From Chelydra serpentina (taxonomy: Eukaryota > Chordata > Testudines > Chelydridae), in NCBI GenBank assembly GCA_037349315.1, contig JBAIAC010000027.1, positions 16,787,501 through 16,851,500 on the forward strand: a stretch of 64,000 nt of DNA, written 5' to 3'. Both the position numbers and the translations under genes were made by a program. The notes under the pieces are model-generated. The model did no database searches and was not told the origin of the DNA. It saw nothing but the letters and a program-made list of their open reading frames with translations. This document shows, one piece after another, positions 43,571-56,261 of the stretch (position 1 is the first letter of the stretch; each line of letters begins with the position of its first letter).

Positions 43571-44894
43571 CTAAGCAATCTGGGGTAGGGACTGTCAATT
43601 ACCACACGTCTGTACGGGGCTTAGCACAATGGGGCTCTGACCTGGTTGAAACCTATTGGCCCTACCGCAATGTAGATGTAAAGAGTTCTAAGCGCTAAAA
43701 GTAGTAAAGAGAACGGAGTCCTGTATGTCTTGGTTTTTTAGACATTTTGCTAGTTTGAGAAGCTAAGTTAGTTCCACATCATTACTTTGAATCCGTCCAG
43801 TACGTGACATTGGAGCCTTTTAGTTTGGGACTTTGAAGATGAATGAATTAGTCCTTGAAGGATTTCTGAGCTCTCCCTTGGCTGAGAGAGTAATGCTAAT
43901 AAAGATTGCTTATCTTGTGATGTGGAAGCAAGTTTGATGACCCCTCTCTTCCCCCCCGCCCCCCGGTTAGGCCAGTTATGTACAAACAGTTTTGTTTATA
44001 CGTGTAAAAAATAAATAAATCCAAACAAACGGGGAAGGTATTTCCTGTGTGTGAAAGGCTGCTCTGTTTATGCCACAGCAGAGACCGTCACTCCTTTGAC
44101 CCGATTGCTGAGGATCAGATTCAAGCAAGTTACACACTCTCCCTTTCTTGTGTCATGACGGGCTGTTGTACTCAGCAACGCTTCTTTATGAGCAAGAAGA
44201 ATGTGTGTATACTGGGGCATGAGACCTGCTGGGTGAATACACCACTCGGATCCTCTTAATAGCTTGACCCTCCAGTATTGAGAGCTCGGCTACCCACGGC
44301 TAATTGATTAATCAGCCTCCCTGTCTCCCCAATCATAACTTTCTGTGCAGTCTCTTCAGATTCTCTAACTCATGTATCCCGAGCCACTGGTTCCCAAACC
44401 ACGATCACACACTGGGAAGCGCTGTGGTCTAGTAGTTGGAGGTTGATACTGGCTGCTCTTGGAGACAGGACAGTGGGACTAGATAGACCGCGAGTTTGAT
44501 CTAGTATGGCAGTTGCTAGGATTGTTAGTCAAGACCTTTGGGCTCTCTTCCAAATCCTGCCACTAACTTGCTGTGTAATGGACAAGTTGCTAAACTTTGC
44601 CCGGTTTACCCGTCTAGAAATTACTTGCATCCCGTGCAGGTGAGTTGTGAAGCTTGGCAATTGATTAAGTGAAGGCTCTCAGAGCACTTTACAGATACAG
44701 GAGCTATGCAAGTGCCATGTTGCCGTTCTGACGTTCCCCTGCATTGGCAGTGCCAGTGAATGCTGATGGTGATGCATGCATCATTGACACATGAGGGCAA
44801 AGCTTTTACTGTGCTTTGCTTGAAGCATTTGAGGGAGACGTGGCTGGACTGACGTGGAGGAAAAGCACCGTAAATAGCTTGCAGCATGGTCTTA

Positions 44895-45045
44895 AGGAAT
44901 CGTGCATTGGACTGGAACTTGAGACTTGGGTTCCAATCCACTCTGCCACTGACCTGCTGCGTGACCTTGGGCAAGTTCCCCTTCTGTGCCTCCCACCCTT
45001 TTTTGTCTTGTCTATTTAAATGATACACTCTTCAAGTTTAAGACA
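44895..45045 (+). repeat. MIR-like SINE
   Basis: Contains tgcattggactggaacttga, gggttccaatccactctgcc and gcgtgaccttgggcaagttc in MIR order. The hAT MITE at 45054 lies at its end. Confidence 0.7.
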
Positions 45046-45053
45046 GTCTCTTG

Positions 45054-45177
45054 TAGGGTGACCAGATAGCAAATGTGAAAAATTGGGACGGGGGTGGGGG
45101 GGTAATAGGAACCTATATAAGAAAAAGACCCCAAAATCGGGACTATCTCTATAAAATCGGGACATCTGGTCACCCTA
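45054..45177. mobile_element. hAT-type MITE, TAGGGTGACC family (124 bp)
   Basis: It begins TAGGGTGACCAGATAGC and ends CGGGACATCTGGTCACCCTA. The perfect 8-bp duplication GTCTCTTG (45046-45053 and 45178-45185) flanks it. The orientation is opposite to the 18005 copy. Confidence 0.9.
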
Positions 45178-46079
45178 GTCTCTTGTAATGGGTACATATA
45201 TTTCTTAGCACAATGGGGTCTCTATCTTGATTGCTTACCTCTAGTCACTACTGTATACAAATAACTAGTGCTTATACTGGGTCCTGACTTGCTTACTGTG
45301 ACAAGGACAGGATTTGACCCAATGTATTCTGTTCTAAACTTAAAATAAAGTAGCACTATCTGAGATTTGCCACTGTGGAGTGCCCAAGACTTGAGCTGGC
45401 ATCGAACCATTGAGCTAGTGGATAGGCTCCCTAGACAATTACCCGTCCCTTGAGCCATCTCTTGCACGCCTCTTCCCCCTCCCCCTCATATCTCTCCAAC
45501 TGATGTTTCTCTACCATTCTCCTCCTCCTTCAACTGGTAAGTAGCCTCCAAGAGTGAACACAACTCTTCTGCGTCAATTGGCCAGTGAGTGGTTGCAAAG
45601 AACTCGGTCAATGTATCCACACCCCTCTCATTCTAGCCAGTACTATAGTCTTCACCATCTTGTGATGTCCTGATACAACGTCACGTTGTGTGGGACATCA
45701 GGCTCTGATGCAGTGTCACACGACGAAGTTGCAATGTTGTCCTGTGAAACTGTGCAACGTCCGACCGAACTGAGGTCTGCAATCTGTCCAAGGCTTGCTA
45801 GCAAGAAACTGGACGGCTCCATGAACATCTGATTCCTTCAGGAAATTCAGGATGCATGGGAACACTAACTGAACCCCAAATCTGTCATGTCCCAAGGAGT
45901 GCCTGACTCCTCTTGGTTGGAGGAGTAAACCTACAGCTAATTGCTGTGTACTTGGAGACGAGCTGGCTCTGGGCACTGGTAATGGGATAGAGGCTTTCAT
46001 CTCCAGGTCACATACAGCTGAGTTGTTAGTGACAAAGTCATGATCCCCTGACTGCTGGTTCAGGGCTTAAGCCAGGCAA

Positions 46080-46270
46080 GATGAGCTTTGGTCTGACAGT
46101 ACAGGACTCTGAGTCAGGAGGCCTCGGCTCTGTTCCTGACTCTGCGAAAGATGATCTGAGACTCTCAACAAGGTGTCTACTGTCGCTGTGCCTTAATTTT
46201 GCTGTCTGTAAAAAAGGACTGCAGGTCTATCTACAGGTTAGGCTTGGTGAGAAGCTTATCTCCTTATTGA
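46080..46270 (+). repeat. MIR-like SINE fragment
   Basis: Contains gactctgagtcaggaggcct, gctctgttcctgactctgcg and a degraded ctgtgccttaattttgctgt block. Confidence 0.5.
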
Positions 46271-47360
46271 CCTCGAGGTTCTTTGATACAAGTGTGAAGA
46301 ACTAGGTGAAGTTTCTTGGCTCAGTTCAGCCCCGATTAGACAAATGTCTCGCTCATAATTGGCCTGCTCGCTGGCAATTCAGCAGCGAGGCCAAGGACTG
46401 AATGGTCCAGGGAGACTGAATTATTCTCCCAGGTCAGGGTTGTGGCATGCTGCTGAGGGAGCTCGTGCTACTGCGGCTCATGCAGTGCCTGTCCTGTGGA
46501 TAATGGAGGAAACTTGTCCGTCTCCAGAGTGGGCAATGAGCATACGTATCACTTACGTGCTTATAGTAGCAGAGGCCCCCACTTGTGTTCAGTACACGAA
46601 GGGGCACCCCTTGCTGGCATGCTTGTATTACTGCTGCTGCTAACAAATTCACCTTACCATGTGAATGGCAAGACCTTTTCTGATAGGATCCCACATTGAG
46701 ACCTATAGGAATCAAGGTTGGGTCTCATTATTTAGTGCTCCATTTGGTGACATCCGCTCTTGGTTGTTCACCTTTCTACCATGCTCACGCATATCGTTCA
46801 TCCTTCGATCATGATCAGACCAAAAGCGCAAGGGACTTGCTTCCAGTGCCGGACTGCTTGTTTAATCCATTCCAGCTCTTGTTATAAGGCAGAGATCCCC
46901 CTCATCCCGGCAGAGGGCAGCCCATGCCAATAGAGGGAGACTGCACCTTCCTTCTGAGCATCACTTTCTCTGTAACTGGCCCTGGGTATTGCAGTATGGG
47001 CTTGATGACAGAGCCCCACCTACTGGCGTTTCTAGATATTGCAAGTCACAGGCGGTTCCTGATGGAATAAGGTCTGTCACATGGAGTAAGTTTCCCTAAA
47101 AGAATCGTAAAGCCACAATGCAGAGTTCTTTAGTCCCTACCCCACACAGTCTCTCTCCCCCTACTGGCCATGCCCCAGTTCATTGTATCTGAGTGTAAAT
47201 GTTAAAACCTTCCACCATGCTTTCCTGAAGCTTTTTAAAGAGTGACAACAGTTACTTCAGCTAATGCAGGGAAACCTAATCAGGTGATGGTGTGTGCAAA
47301 TCGCTAGTTGGGCACTCAAATGGCTATCGAGACTATCACCAAATATGTGCATTATGATTT

Positions 47361-47547
47361 GGGGGGAGGGATAGCTCAGTGGTTTGAGCACTGGCCTGCT
47401 AAACCCAGGGTTGTGAGTTCAATCCTTGAGGGGGCCATTTAGGGATCTGGGGCAAAAATTGGGGATTGGTCCTGCTTTGAGCAGGGGGTTGGACTAGATG
47501 ACCTACTAAGGTCCCTTCCAACCCTGATATTCTATGATTCTATGATT
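47361..47547 (+). repeat. full-length tRNA-derived SINE (Cry-type) with CR1-like tail
   Basis: The head has a tRNA-like A box (tagctcagtggtttgagca) and B box (ggttgtgagttcaatcctt), which would serve as an internal RNA polymerase III promoter. The middle part is shared with the 32789 copy. The 3' part, gaggtcc/aaggtccttccaacc-type sequence and the ctatgatt repeats, matches CR1 ends, so CR1 machinery probably moved it. SINEs of this kind are characteristic of cryptodiran turtles. GATTT occurs on both sides. Confidence 0.88.
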
Positions 47548-47800
47548 GATTTGTATTGTAATAGTGCCTAGATGTCCCTATTGAGATCAAAGCCCTGTTA
47601 TGTTAGGTGCTGTGAGGGAGAACCTGCCCCAAAGAAGCTGCTTATAGATAAGACAAAGAAAGGAGGAGTTATCTCCATTTAACGGATGAGAAACTGAGGC
47701 ACAGATTAAATGAGGTCACAAAGGGAGTCAATGGCAGAGCCAGGAATTGAGCCCAAATCTCCTGGATCGCATTCCAGTGTTCTAACCACAAGATGATCCT
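47548..47800 (-). repeat. MIR-type SINE, minus orientation
   Basis: On + it reads ttgtaatagtgcctagatgt, then ggatgagaaactgaggcaca and attgagcccaaatctcctgg, the reverse complement of MIR-type text. The Cry-type SINE appears to have inserted at its edge. Confidence 0.6.
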
Positions 47801-48288
47801 TGCTCGTTTTGGTGTGTGCAGTCATGCTAATTGTACATCCCAGTGTCGATACACAACTGGTGTGTTCTGTCTTTGGCCTCCCTTCTTGAAAACTGACCCT
47901 TTGATAGCATGGTATGGAGAAACGTAATGTATATGTGGGACTGTGTTTAGTGAATATCTACCGAAAAAAAGGAAGAGGAGTTCTGGGAAATACGGGGTTT
48001 GGCGCATGGGGAATTAAATACACATGTGCTTCTCTTGATCCCGCACCCATTCACGAGCAGAGAGGCCGCGGGTAAGCACAGCAGGATCAAACCCACAAGG
48101 TGCCGATTCCCTCACCCAAACCCACCTGGCAACTTTGTTACGTTGCCAGTTACGGTTGTTGGGCAGTTGGATGCTGGGATAGTCCCATGCGTGGGAAGAA
48201 ATGGCCCCTCTGTACAGAGTGGGTCAAAATGGCAGGGATGCTTTGCAGGATGGGGAAGTGCAGTTTGCTGACTTCTCGTTTGTGTTAG

Positions 48289-48392
48289 TTACAGGACTCT
48301 TATCAGGCCCACGTACAAAATGTCTTACCGAACGGTGACCACCCTGGAGTGGAGATGCTGTCCTGGGTTCACAGGGAATAACTGCGAAGAGG
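48289..48392 (+). CDS. COL26A1: COL26A1 exon, second half of EMI domain
   Basis: This exon continues the EMI domain: after the split Ser codon it reads YRTLIRPTYKMSYRTVTTLE and then WRCCPGFTGNNCEE. The WRCCPG block with its vicinal cysteines is the diagnostic C-terminal EMI motif. The acceptor is tgtgttag|T and the donor G|gtaagt is a consensus site. The exon has 34 full codons and one leftover G, so the following exon must enter in phase 1; the family expectation is a Cys-Met-Asn-Cys stretch and then a coiled coil. I could not find that exon before the window ends. Match to recalled COL26A1 is very close, and the paralogue EMID1 differs more across this block. The EMI module is known in this family to support protein-protein contacts and multimerisation in the extracellular matrix. 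Confidence 0.93.
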
Positions 48393-49795
48393 GTAAGTCA
48401 ACGGGAAATCTGTATCTCTTCCCAGAGTCTTGGTGGGACAGGAGGAATTGGGTTTGGGTCAGTTTATTTTGGCTGAGTTGCTTTTCATTTCCTTAGTTCA
48501 CCATATGTGAGTTTTTTTCCCCTTCCCTTCCAAAAAAAAATCCATTAATTTTAATATGAAACCCAAACACGAATGTTTGTATTGCAAGCCAAGTTCTAAA
48601 AGGAGAGCATGGCAGGTGAGTCTGGAAGCCATGTGTGTGCCAACTGCGCTTTTGGAAGCCCGCAGTGGGTAGCAGAGTACCCAGCCGTGACTTGGGCATG
48701 GAACTTTGCCGTTGGTGGATGGCGGTGATGAATTTTTGGTTTGATGCTCCTATTGTGCTCCTTCAGAAAACATGAATCCTGCACGCAAGCTTGTCTCATT
48801 AGGGGAAATGTCCTTCATGTTAAATGCAGACACCCCCCACCCCATGTCCCACATGTATTTTGGGATGTAGCCCCATTTCATTACCATCAATAACTGAGGT
48901 CAATGAAATTGAATCATGAACCACCACTTATAGGCTATTAAGTTTATGCTAAAGAAATTGAATCGTTCATGTTCTAGAGCTTCTTTATTACTTTGTGTTC
49001 CATATTTTAAGCCTGGGCAGGTTAAGAGGTAGACCTATGTCTAGCCAAAACAAAGCTGTCCCCAGAGATCCATTAACTGAAATGACTCATGGTCCTCACT
49101 ACATGTGGATAATTTTTAACTTATACCGTACACAGCACAATTCAGAGTTTCTGCATTTGACATCAGATCTGTCACATTCAAGAAAATATGAGTTCCATTT
49201 TTTTCCCCAAAGGAAGAAAGGAAAAGGCTTTCCTTTCTTTTCTCACCTCAACTGAAGATGAGTTTATTTATTTATTTTCCTCCTTCGCTTTCTTTAGCTT
49301 ATCTGCAGTCTCCAGGGTTTATGAATGTGCTGAGCTGACGCATGTCGTATCTCTGATATGGGATCATCAAAACTTGAGTCTTGCTATGAATATTGTGTGG
49401 CTACAAGTGAGAAGGCAGACTGGGTAACCTGGGCCCTGGATTGACATGGAATTGAGGTTGGGATTGGCGTGAGGGCCATGGGCTGTCAAACGAGGAGTTA
49501 TCCAGGCGTTCTGTGACCATGTCCTGCCGCAGGCAGTCCTAGTTTGTTTGTGCCATTAGGTAATTGCATTAAGCACGCCGCAGACAACTCAAGTGAATCT
49601 GTAAACTATAAATCGTCCTGTGAGAGTTGCGGTAAACGGAGGGCGTCGTCCTAAACTGGTCACTGTATTTTGCTGTGGAAATAGTAGCTTCCCAAACCTC
49701 ATGGAAATCTAAGCCTAGTAAAGCTACCACAAAGCGAGCCCCGCAGCTCAGCTTCTCATTTCAGCAAGGTACTAAAGCGAACGCGTCGGAAAGAT

Positions 49796-50360
49796 CGAGG
49801 GACGTGATTATTCCCCTCTATTCGGCACTGGTGAGGCCTCATTTGGAGTACTGTGTCCAGTTTTGGGCCCCACACTACAAGAAGGATGTGGATAAATTGG
49901 AAAGAGTCCAGCGGAGGGCAACAAAAATGATTAGGTGGCTGGAGCACATGACTTATGAGGAGAGGCTGAGGGAACTGGGTTTGTTTAGCCTGCAGAAGAG
50001 AAGAATGAGGGGGGATTTGATAGCTGCTTTCAGCTACCTGAAAGGGGGTTCCAAAGAGGATGGATCTAGACTGTTCTCAGTGGTAGCAGATGATAGAACA
50101 AGGAGTAATGGTCTCAAGTTGCAGAGGGGGAGGTTTAGGTTGGATATTAGGAAAAACGTTTTCACTAGTAGGGTGGTGAAGCACTGTAATGGGATACCTA
50201 GGGAGGTGGTGGAATCTCCTTCCTTAGAGGTTTTTAAGGTCAGGCTTGACAAAGCCCTGGCTGGGATGATCTAGTTGGGATTGGTCTTGCTTTGAGCAGG
50301 GGGTTGGACTAGATGACCTCCTGAGGTCCCTTCCAACCCTGAGATTCTATGATTCTATGA
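49796..50360 (+). mobile_element. CR1 LINE 3' end with open ORF2 C-terminus
   Basis: A frame ending at 50274 encodes the C-terminal part of CR1 ORF2 protein: [33 protein letters not shown] and [20 protein letters not shown] are characteristic, following the reverse transcriptase palm. The UTR runs to attctatgattctatga. About 160 codons remain open without a stop. The copy is 5'-truncated: upstream of about 49796 the sequence is unrelated. It is a relatively young copy, inactive because the endonuclease and catalytic reverse transcriptase are missing. Confidence 0.9.
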
Positions 50361-51417
50361 AGGCCTGGAATGCAGTGAAATAATGGCCAAAGGTCCGCTT
50401 GGCTTCGTAACTATCACAGCATTGAATGGTGGCATGGAAGTTTGAGAGAGACGTGGAAAAGGGCCAGTTATTGGCAACACACCCAGCAATGGCGATTCAG
50501 CCTGGTACTGAGTTCAAATTGAGTTGTGAAGCCCCCTTAGCCCTCGGTAGGTCTGCACAGATGTATGTGATTTACAGCTTAGAAAGCAATTCCATAGAGG
50601 TAAGAGAGAATCCGCCTCCAGCCCTCTCTGCCGTGTCTGTCTCTGGAGAGTTCACGGGAGTAGAAAGCCATAGACGCTTATTTGAGAGAGTCAACAAATA
50701 AGACTGAATACTCGTGGGAGCAGGTCTGTTGAGCGAGGTGACAATTGTATGTAGCCGCTCCTCAGTGTAGAATCTCTCTTTCCGGCTTGGGTGCAGTGTT
50801 CCGGAGTGTTGACAAGGTAAAAGTCAGCAGCAGCCCCCTTTCCCCCCATGTTCACGCTCTTTCAAAACATCTGGAGCAATTGATAATCCCAGCTCCTGAA
50901 AAACTAACCCCCATCAGTTGCCACGCCCTTTCTAGCAATGGTGTTGACCCTAGTGGCTTGTACTGAAAAATAAAGAGTGAAAATCATCTGCTAAAAGGGA
51001 CATCAATTTCAATTCATCTCTCTTTAGCTGCTATTGTTCCAGTAATGTTAGGTGTTAGTCTTGCTAATCTCTTTCAGTTGCAACTTTCTCTGTATTTTCA
51101 GTTTTTGCTTAGTACGTTTGACTGCACTTGGTAGAGGATCGGTTTCACAGTTTCCTGTATATAGTCAGTTTCCTATGCGGGGGGGTATATGTGTGTGGGG
51201 AACAGCAATGAGAGAGCACAAAAAAATGTGATTAGGAAACTGCATGCATGCATAAAAAAACTAATTTGAAAAGGTAGTCATTCGATGTTCTTCCCCTTCT
51301 CCTGATTCCCTTTTGCGTTTATTTTTTAACTGTCTCTTTAAATCTGTGAATGCATTTTGTGCTTAGACATCAGTGTGGCTGCATGAGTGTAATTGGGGGC
51401 AGAATTTGCTTGTTTTT

Positions 51418-51441
51418 TTGTTGTTGTTGTTGTTGTTGTTG
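51418..51441 (+). repeat. TTG trinucleotide microsatellite
   Basis: Eight consecutive ttg/gtt units are seen between T-rich flanks. Confidence 0.9.
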
Positions 51442-53407
51442 TTTTTAAAGGTACATTCTGACCACAATATGAAGGTCCTGTCCCTCAGATAATCACACTG
51501 TCCTGCTCCATCTGGTGGTCTTTAATGTGGAAGGTGAACAGCAGTGACCACAACTGATGGTTCCCAGCCTTCCACTTGCTTAAGAGGGACCTTGTTTTCC
51601 TTCTGTGTCTGGAGGCTGTGGTCTCCTTTCCAAGTGGCACTGCTTCTTCACACCTAGAGCTGATTACAACTATAGAAAATTAGGGTCAAGCAAAATAATT
51701 GTGAGGCAGTTTGGGGACCATATTGTGGGTGGGCAGCTCGGAGAATGAGAGGTGATGAAGTGGCAAGTTTTAGGGACCCCTCTTTAGGCCCGTGGGGCCA
51801 CTTTTTGCAGTGCAAGGCCCAGAAAGCCCCGTCGATTTGCTCCTGCCTTAATCCACAGCAAACTGCTACAACGCCAATCCTGCTTTTTGTGATTGCTGAG
51901 CGGTGTCTGGAGGAGAATGGCTTTTTATTCGTTTCCATTGTAAAAGGATTTTCTCTTTATTTCTTTAACATTTAAAGGGCGGGAGGACCCGATTTCAGTA
52001 ACTCCGAGTCTGCAGCACAGCCACCCCCCATAAACCGAGGGCATGTAGGGAGCAGTGATGTTCTGTCCTTGTTCTCCCATGGCTGGGCCTGGGTTCCTCT
52101 TGCGATGGGGGAGTGTGGGATGGAAGGCTGGTTCAGTGGCACTCCGAATTTCTTGAGGTGCTCTGGTTGTCGCAGCCTTCTCTCCTTGGAAGTCTGTCCT
52201 CCCCCGGGGCGCTCCCTCTCCCCTGCAGTAATGTTCTGCACATTGAGGGAATGAACAATTGTTAAACTCAGTAGAGTATTACCAAGTGTCTCGACCTTTA
52301 GCTAATAGGTTCAGTTTGAGAAAGTATCCACTTAACTATCACCAGCTGGCGGGCACCAACTTAATGCTGATGGCTGCAGATTGTTTGGATTAAAATTTAT
52401 CTCTGGAATTTAACTCTTGCATTGCAGCTGACAAACAAGAATCTCAGCTGTAGGGAGCCTGGGGTGTGTGTGTGGGGGGGTTGCTTTACTCCTTAATCTG
52501 CTGAATGGGGGACAGCTGCTTTAATTATCCCCTCTAAATCACTCTGCCCTTAGAGGGAAGCTGCCCTGCACCATTTTTGCAGATCTCCGAACAGCTAGTT
52601 CATTAGGTGGTTCGCTACATGGTTCCCCAGATTGCACCCAGATCTTAAACTGCTTCTTGCAACAAACCCATCGCTCTACATTGGACAAAGACTTGACAGA
52701 AATGAGTCTGGTGAGCTTAACTGTTGGTGGATAATTTTTATTTTTCCTTTTTTTTTTTTTTTTTAAACTGGAGTCCTCGCTAGGACAGGAAATGAATCCA
52801 CTGAGCCACCCAGTCTGCTGAATGCTGATATAAAGAACATATGGAAGAGGGCAGTGCAGAGGTGAAGTGGTTTAGCTATTGCAATCATGCATCAAGCTGA
52901 TTGATTTGAATCCAAGACGATGCTGACATTTCAACCCAAGCTTTTTTCTATTTCCCCCCTTCCCTTGATGGCTGAAAGTTCAAAGCCAAGAAGAATCTCC
53001 CGGGAAAGGAAAAGGGTCCCTAGTCTATTCAGGGGCTCAGCACTGCATAACCATTAGCCAGCTAGTGAAGACCTTGTGTTACTTTACAAATCTGACATAG
53101 ATTTTTTTTTTTTTAATTCAGATTTAGGATAGTAGCCAATAAGCTATTTACCCTTCAAATGAAGTGATGACAGAGTATTTGGGGCTGCTCCCTGCCTAGA
53201 CTAACCCTCCACCATTAAAATGACACTGTCTTTAAAGCTATGTTTAAAAATAAATAAATTTAATGTTTAAAAAAAAATACGATTAGGAAGTCAGTGATCC
53301 TGGTTCCACTAATAGTCTGAATGATAATTCACTTTTTCTGGTCCTTTGGATTCTTTTAAATGCTCTTCAGATGAGCATATACCAATTGAATAGTAAAGTG
53401 ACTTGTG

Positions 53408-53531
53408 TGTCAGGTTTCAGAGTGGTAGCTGTGTTTAGTTTGTATCAGCAAAAAGAACAAGGAGTCCTTGTGGCTAACCTTAGAGACTAACCATTTTATT
53501 TGGGCATAAGCTTTCGTGGGCTAAAACCCAC
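53408..53531 (-). mobile_element. Penelope LTR fragment
   Basis: Contains tcagagtggtagctgtg, cttagagactaaccatttta and gggcataagctttcgtgggc in the LTR order, ending in aacccacttca where the hammerhead-like stem II closes. The 5' part is mutated. A GT/GACA simple repeat follows (about 53534-53570). Confidence 0.75.
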
Positions 53532-54977
53532 TTCAGTGTGTGTGTGAGTGTGAGACAGACAGACAGACACCGTGACCCTTCATCCTGAAGGATTTAAAGT
53601 ATTTGTGTTATAGTACCCGGGAGCAAACAGCCAACCAACATGGAGTAGAGAAAGTCAGAGAACACGATAGAGGGGTGTGTGAAAGTGAGTGATAGAGTTG
53701 GGTGTGTCAGGGATTTCTAAAGGAGCCTAAGGAAGTTAGGCTCCCAACTCCCTGAAGGTCTCTGAGAAAAGGAAAACTCACCTACCCTTGAAACAAAGGC
53801 ACTGCTGGGCTGAAATGCGAGAACCAATCTGCATCAGCAATGCCACACAGTGGTTCTCACTAGGGGAAGGGAAGACCAACTTATAATTAAACTGGAGGGA
53901 GAATTTTAAGCAGGCAGGATATAGTTACATAGGCAGAATTTGGTTAGGACACCAGGATTATTACTCCTTCCCTCTCAGAAAGCTTTGAGATAATCAAGGG
54001 GGTCAACATTTCAGTTTTGCATCTCTTCTGTAAAAACAGATTATTTTAAAAATGCTATGTCTGGGGTTTTTCTCTAATTTCTTCAATCCCCTAATCTGTG
54101 GGGGTAAGAGCACTTTACTATCTCACAGGTATTGCGAGGATTACTACAGTAAAGATTGTGAGGTGCTTTGAGATCTACTGATGAAACATACTATATAAGA
54201 GGTAGAACCAGAGTTCTATACCAACATGTGATGTATTTTCCTTAATGGTGTATGTAGGTTACAAATTGCTTTAACATATGTGGGTAAGCATCATTAGCCA
54301 CTGAATCGCATTGCCTCCTTCCTATGTGCTTTCCTATAAAAATATTTCTAATGCTCCAATTAGTTTGTTTCTCTCCACACCATTAGCACACAATGCTTTG
54401 GAAATAGGTAAGTTAACATGGTGTGTCTGATTATTAATGTGGGCAAGGTTTTTTGCCAGTGGTATATAATTGCTGCTATTTCACATTTTTCTTTCTTTGT
54501 GCTCTTGGAAGATTTACAGGAGTACCCAAAATGACTGAGAATAATAGTGTGACTAGGTAAAGACATGGCCCTGTGTATTCTGTCACTGTTCGCTTCTAAG
54601 GGTATGTCTACACTACGGTACTAGTTCGATTTCTGTGAAACCGAACTTGTGAACCCGATATTTCAATGTCGATTGTTCGAATCCACACCAGGGATGTTTA
54701 TTCGAATGTCCGAGTCCACAGTAGGGGGGCAAGCGTCGACATTGCAAGCGGTGCACTGTGGGTAGCTATCCCACAGTTCCCGCAGTCCCGCCTGCCCACT
54801 GGAATTCTGGGTGCAGCCCCCAGTGCCTTGTGGGAACGAAATTGTGTCAAGGGTCGGTATACGTACATTTCGTCACTCGACCCACACTTCCGCCTTCCCT
54901 ACATGAAAGCGCCGGCGGGGAATGAATTCGCGCCCTTTTCCTGTGGCTGATAGCTCGGACGCCACTGGACAGTGAGC

Positions 54978-56261
54978 ATGGAGCCCTCCGCGATTATCGC
55001 AGATGTTCTGTCCGTAGCCAACAACTCGCGCCTTATAGCGCACCTTTTCCAGACTCTGTTGCAGAGAAATCGGGAGAGGAGACAACGTAATCTCCGGGAG
55101 TACTTAAACTTTGAAAGGGGCATTGATCTCTTGCAAAGCGCTGGACCCCGGACCCTAGAGATCATGGTGGCAATGGGTCATGTTGATCCCGTGGAACGGC
55201 GATGCTGGGCAAGGGAAACAAGCACTGACTGGTGGGACCGCATAGTGATGCAGGTATGGGATGAGTCCCAGTGGCTGCGAAACTTTCGGATGCGTAAGTG
55301 CACTTTTATGGAACTTTGTGAGTTGCTGTCCCCTGCCCTGAAGCGCCAGGACACCCGGATGCGAGCTGCCCTCACTATCCAGAAGCGAGTGGCCATAGCC
55401 CTCTGGAAGCTTGCAACCCCTGACAGCTACCGGTCAGTAGCGAACCAATTTGGAGTGGGCAAGTCTACCGTGGGGGTTGCTGTGATGCAGGTAGCTCGTG
55501 CAATCGTTGACCTGCTGCTCCACAAAGTAGTGACCCTGGGAGACGTGCAGGCGATCATAGATGGCTTCGCTGCAATGGGATTCCCAAACTGCGGTGGGGC
55601 CATAGATGGGACACACATCCCTATCCTGGGACCGGAGCACCAGGGCGGCCAGTATATTAACCGGAAGGGCTATTTTTCTATGGTTCTGCAAGCACTAGTG
55701 GACCACAAAGGACGTTTTACAAACATCAATGTTGGGTGGCCAGGAAAGGTTCATGATGCTCGTGTTTTCAAAAACTCTGGTCTGTTTAAACGCCTGCAAC
55801 AGGGGGTTTATTTCCCCGATCACAAAATCACTGTTGGGGAGGTGGAGATGCCAACAGTGATCCTGGGGGACCCTGCCTACCCGCTAATGCCATGGCTCAT
55901 GAAGCCATACACGGGAGCCCTGGACACTGAAAAGGAACTCTTTAATTACCGCCTGAGCAAGTGCAGAATGGTGGTGGAGTGTGCCTTTGGCCGTCTCAAG
56001 GCAAGATGGCGAAGCTTACTTACTCGCTCCGACCTCAGCCCTAAAAATATCCCCATTGTGATTGTGGCGTGCTGTGTGCTCCACAATCTGTGTGAGATCA
56101 AGGGGGAGACATTTATGCAGGGCTGGGAGGTTGAGGCAAATCGACTAGCAGCAGATTACGCTCAGCCAGACACCAGAGCCATTCGAAGATCACAGCGGGA
56201 GGCGGTCCGCATCCGTGAAGCTTTGAAAGCTCGCTTCCAGACAGAGCGGGTTAACCATTGA
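54978..56261 (+). CDS. Harbinger DDE transposase (HARBI1-like), copy B
   Basis: This 427-residue single-exon transposase has the same start and length as copy A. The DDE residues are conserved: Asp210 in GAIDGTHIPI, Asp260 in GKVHDARVF and Glu334 in VVECAFGRLK. The block PWLMKPYTGALDTEKELFN is unchanged. About 54 residues differ from copy A, many of them in the first 60. No stop or frameshift is present. The ATG at 54978 is preferred over the upstream in-frame GTG because copy A starts at the equivalent ATG. In copy B the polyadenylation signal is the weaker AGTAAA at 56380-56385. Confidence 0.95.
   Translation: MEPSAIIADVLSVANNSRLIAHLFQTLLQRNRERRQRNLREYLNFERGIDLLQSAGPRTLEIMVAMGHVDPVERRCWARETSTDWWDRIVMQVWDESQWLRNFRMRKCTFMELCELLSPALKRQDTRMRAALTIQKRVAIALWKLATPDSYRSVANQFGVGKSTVGVAVMQVARAIVDLLLHKVVTLGDVQAIIDGFAAMGFPNCGGAIDGTHIPILGPEHQGGQYINRKGYFSMVLQALVDHKGRFTNINVGWPGKVHDARVFKNSGLFKRLQQGVYFPDHKITVGEVEMPTVILGDPAYPLMPWLMKPYTGALDTEKELFNYRLSKCRMVVECAFGRLKARWRSLLTRSDLSPKNIPIVIVACCVLHNLCEIKGETFMQGWEVEANRLAADYAQPDTRAIRRSQREAVRIREALKARFQTERVNH

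Larger units (their letters stand above)
30273..48288 (+). other. COL26A1: COL26A1 intron 2
   Basis: This roughly 18-kb intron is bounded by gtaaaa at 30273 and tgtgttag at 48288, and it splits the EMI domain in two (phase 2). It holds Penelope pieces (31836-32057, 33321-33440), a GC-rich repeat with a SINE tail (32150-32945), two old CR1 LINEs, hAT MITEs at 36109 and 45054, a Tigger-like MITE (41959-42300), MIR-like SINEs and a full tRNA-derived SINE (47361-47547). I see no gene in the remaining stretches 36242-37790, 37990-39190, 40301-41956, 42303-44890 and 45178-47340. Open frames there (for example the 187-codon + frame at 38384-38947) lack recognisable domains and are treated as chance. 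Confidence 0.88.
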
